Part shown: positions 62,744 through 64,000 of the stretch, in pieces
How positions within the stretch are numbered: the stretch's first letter is position 1
How the letters are laid out: each line of letters begins with the position of its first letter
DNA from: Chitinophagales bacterium
GTDB taxonomy: Bacteria > Bacteroidota > Bacteroidia > Chitinophagales > Chitinophagaceae
DNA: 64,000 bases
Direction of reading: 5' to 3'
Assembly (NCBI GenBank): GCA_017303855.1
Contig: JAFLBL010000011.1
Location: 62,001-126,000, forward strand
Position numbers and translations under genes: made by a program
Notes under the pieces: model-generated
The model's input: the letters and a program-made list of their open reading frames with translations, nothing else
Databases searched by the model: none
What the model was told of the DNA's origin: nothing

Positions 62744-64000
62744 TTATTGCTTTACATTCTTTAAAGGCTTCAACTCATCCGGACTGTCCTTGGTATAGGC
62801 ATCAAATACAAAACGCGAAGGTTTGCCCGTGAGGTCACGCACCATCGCCGGATCAAGGTCCATACCTGTCCAGTCTTTTGTATATAATAAGTGTTGCAAT
62901 AGACTATAATGCAATTGCCGCAACACGGGACTTTTTTCTTTCCCGGAGAAATCAATACTGGTCACCAGCAGTCTTCCATTGCCAACCTTGCCTTCGAATA
63001 CCAGGGCCAGTCTCCGGTTCATGAACCAGGTATCAATGGGACGTACAGGAACAGGAATAGTAACTGGGAAATCCTCGAGGTGCATCACCTGTGAACGGGT
63101 AACCGGCCACCACCACTGCAGATCGGAATGTGTGCGGGTGGGGAAACGGGCCAGTGCCTTGCTGGTTGTATCGATCAGCAAACCCAGTGTATGCGGGGGG
63201 CGCATCTTAAACCAGGAGGTATTCCAGAACACGGGCGTGAATGATTGTATCACTTCTTTTCCCTTATTCACTTTACCATACAGTTGCAGGAAGACCTTTC
63301 CTCCGTTATTCAGTAATTCAATTGCTTTGGCATCGAGTGTATCCGTGATCAGCAGGTCGGTACGTTCGGCATGTGCTTCTCTTGGCAGTTCATCCGGGAA
63401 TACCCATATTGGCCACTGGTTGCTGTATGCTGTTCCTCTGACCGTAACAACCAACTGCAGTTCCTGCGGACCGGAAATATCTTTTAAGGAGAGTCCGAAT
63501 GTGCCGGCTTCGTATAAACCACCGCGGTTATAGTCTTTCGCTTCGGTGCTGCCGGAGCGAAGCGTGTTTCCCCGCAGATCCACTAGTTTAAAGTCGAGGA
63601 TCGTATTTTTCATATCCACCGGACCATACTGATACAATTCAATACCCATTAAGAGTTCTTCGTTCGTGGCAAAGGTAAACCGGGGCAGACGCACCAATGG
63701 CACCACACTGTTGCAGAACTGCCTGAACTGTGCCGCATTGATATAGCCTTTCTCTTTATAAAAAGCATTCAGTACACCCACCAGGGCCGTTCCTTGTCCG
63801 GGAAAATCCTGCAGACCGAGTAACTGAAAACCGGCCAGATCTTTGGTACGCAATGACCGCTCCATTTCCATTTTATAACAAAGGGCCTGGAGTTTACCCG
63901 AGGCTTGCAAAAAAGCAGGTGCCAAATGTAATAATCCCTGTGCCTGCATGTCTTCGCGGAACAATTCGAAATTCCGGGCCTTGTAAGCGCCGGTATATAA
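62744..64000 (-). CDS. GH2-like glycoside hydrolase, C-terminal part
   Basis: The frame is open to the window edge, so the start and most of the catalytic domain lie beyond 64000; about 418 residues are visible. The segment DLAGFQLLGLQDFPGQGTAL, followed by VGVLNAFYKEKGYI, is typical of the region after the catalytic barrel in a group of large Bacteroidota GH2-type proteins, and beta-rich C-terminal domains follow. The catalytic residues cannot be seen, so family membership is by resemblance. Its stop is 27 bp before the ATG of the GH2 gene on the same strand, consistent with one operon of pectin side-chain enzymes. Confidence 0.7.
   Translation of the reverse strand, partial: LYTGAYKARNFELFREDMQAQGLLHLAPAFLQASGKLQALCYKMEMERSLRTKDLAGFQLLGLQDFPGQGTALVGVLNAFYKEKGYINAAQFRQFCNSVVPLVRLPRFTFATNEELLMGIELYQYGPVDMKNTILDFKLVDLRGNTLRSGSTEAKDYNRGGLYEAGTFGLSLKDISGPQELQLVVTVRGTAYSNQWPIWVFPDELPREAHAERTDLLITDTLDAKAIELLNNGGKVFLQLYGKVNKGKEVIQSFTPVFWNTSWFKMRPPHTLGLLIDTTSKALARFPTRTHSDLQWWWPVTRSQVMHLEDFPVTIPVPVRPIDTWFMNRRLALVFEGKVGNGRLLVTSIDFSGKEKSPVLRQLHYSLLQHLLYTKDWTGMDLDPAMVRDLTGKPSRFVFDAYTKDSPDELKPLKNVKQ

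Overview
The window reads as chromosome from a Bacteroidota bacterium, most likely of the Chitinophagaceae or a close relative. The basis is type IX secretion (T9SS) hardware: two PorP/SprF-like proteins, each next to a large PKD protein with a gliding-motility type C-terminal domain, plus a type A sorting domain. Further signs are TAnnTTTG-like promoter elements, several TTG/GTG starts, and a pectin-utilisation gene cluster. This is inferred from gene families, not from an alignment. No rRNA, tRNA, insertion sequence, prophage or CRISPR array was seen.

Positions 1-35,000 are mostly housekeeping and envelope genes on both strands. In order: the end of a metallo-beta-lactamase (MBL) protein and a membrane-inserted patatin phospholipase; recN, a C4 zinc-ribbon coiled-coil protein and a Nif3-like protein; DinB, MG2/plug and lipocalin-like envelope proteins; a 15-PKD T9SS protein with its PorP/SprF partner; a peroxiredoxin and a very small T9SS sorting-domain protein; an RlmI-like rRNA methyltransferase; grpE-dnaJ; a VWA protein; hpt; a LysM glucosaminidase; an O-methyltransferase; a sodium:solute symporter; a LOG-type phosphoribohydrolase; a second PKD/PorP pair; recG; and two envelope-polysaccharide glycosyltransferases.

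Positions 36,660-38,130 hold almost no ordinary coding sequence. A small GIY-YIG nuclease gene sits between two arrays of a 43-bp tandem repeat in opposite orientation, bounded by shorter REP-like modules in mirror order, with a heptamer array at the right edge. I regard this nuclease-centred inverted repeat island as the best candidate for an undescribed element. Short tandem repeats with 7-bp (once 8-bp) periods also overlap or touch the stop codons of at least five genes in the window. Hairpin repeats with a compensatory base change lie at 59,591-59,737, and a long-stem repeat has supplied the last residues of a GH43 enzyme near 53,052.

Positions 38,131-64,000 form one catabolic region for rhamnogalacturonan I (the rhamnose-galacturonate backbone of pectin). 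The secreted enzymes on the minus strand are two GH2 proteins, a six-hairpin GH65/GH95-like protein, a DUF4450-like protein of 1,144 residues, GH43, GH28, a PL11 lyase and two CE12 acetylesterases. They should deacetylate and cut the polymer and release rhamnose. Next to them is an operon in the order rhaT, rhaEW (aldolase fused to lactaldehyde dehydrogenase), rhaI, rhaB, lutA, lutB, lutC. It encodes uptake of L-rhamnose and its conversion to dihydroxyacetone phosphate and, through lactaldehyde and lactate, pyruvate. A GntR-type regulator is divergent from rhaT and is the likely controller. No SusC/SusD pair is in view; it may lie beyond position 64,000.
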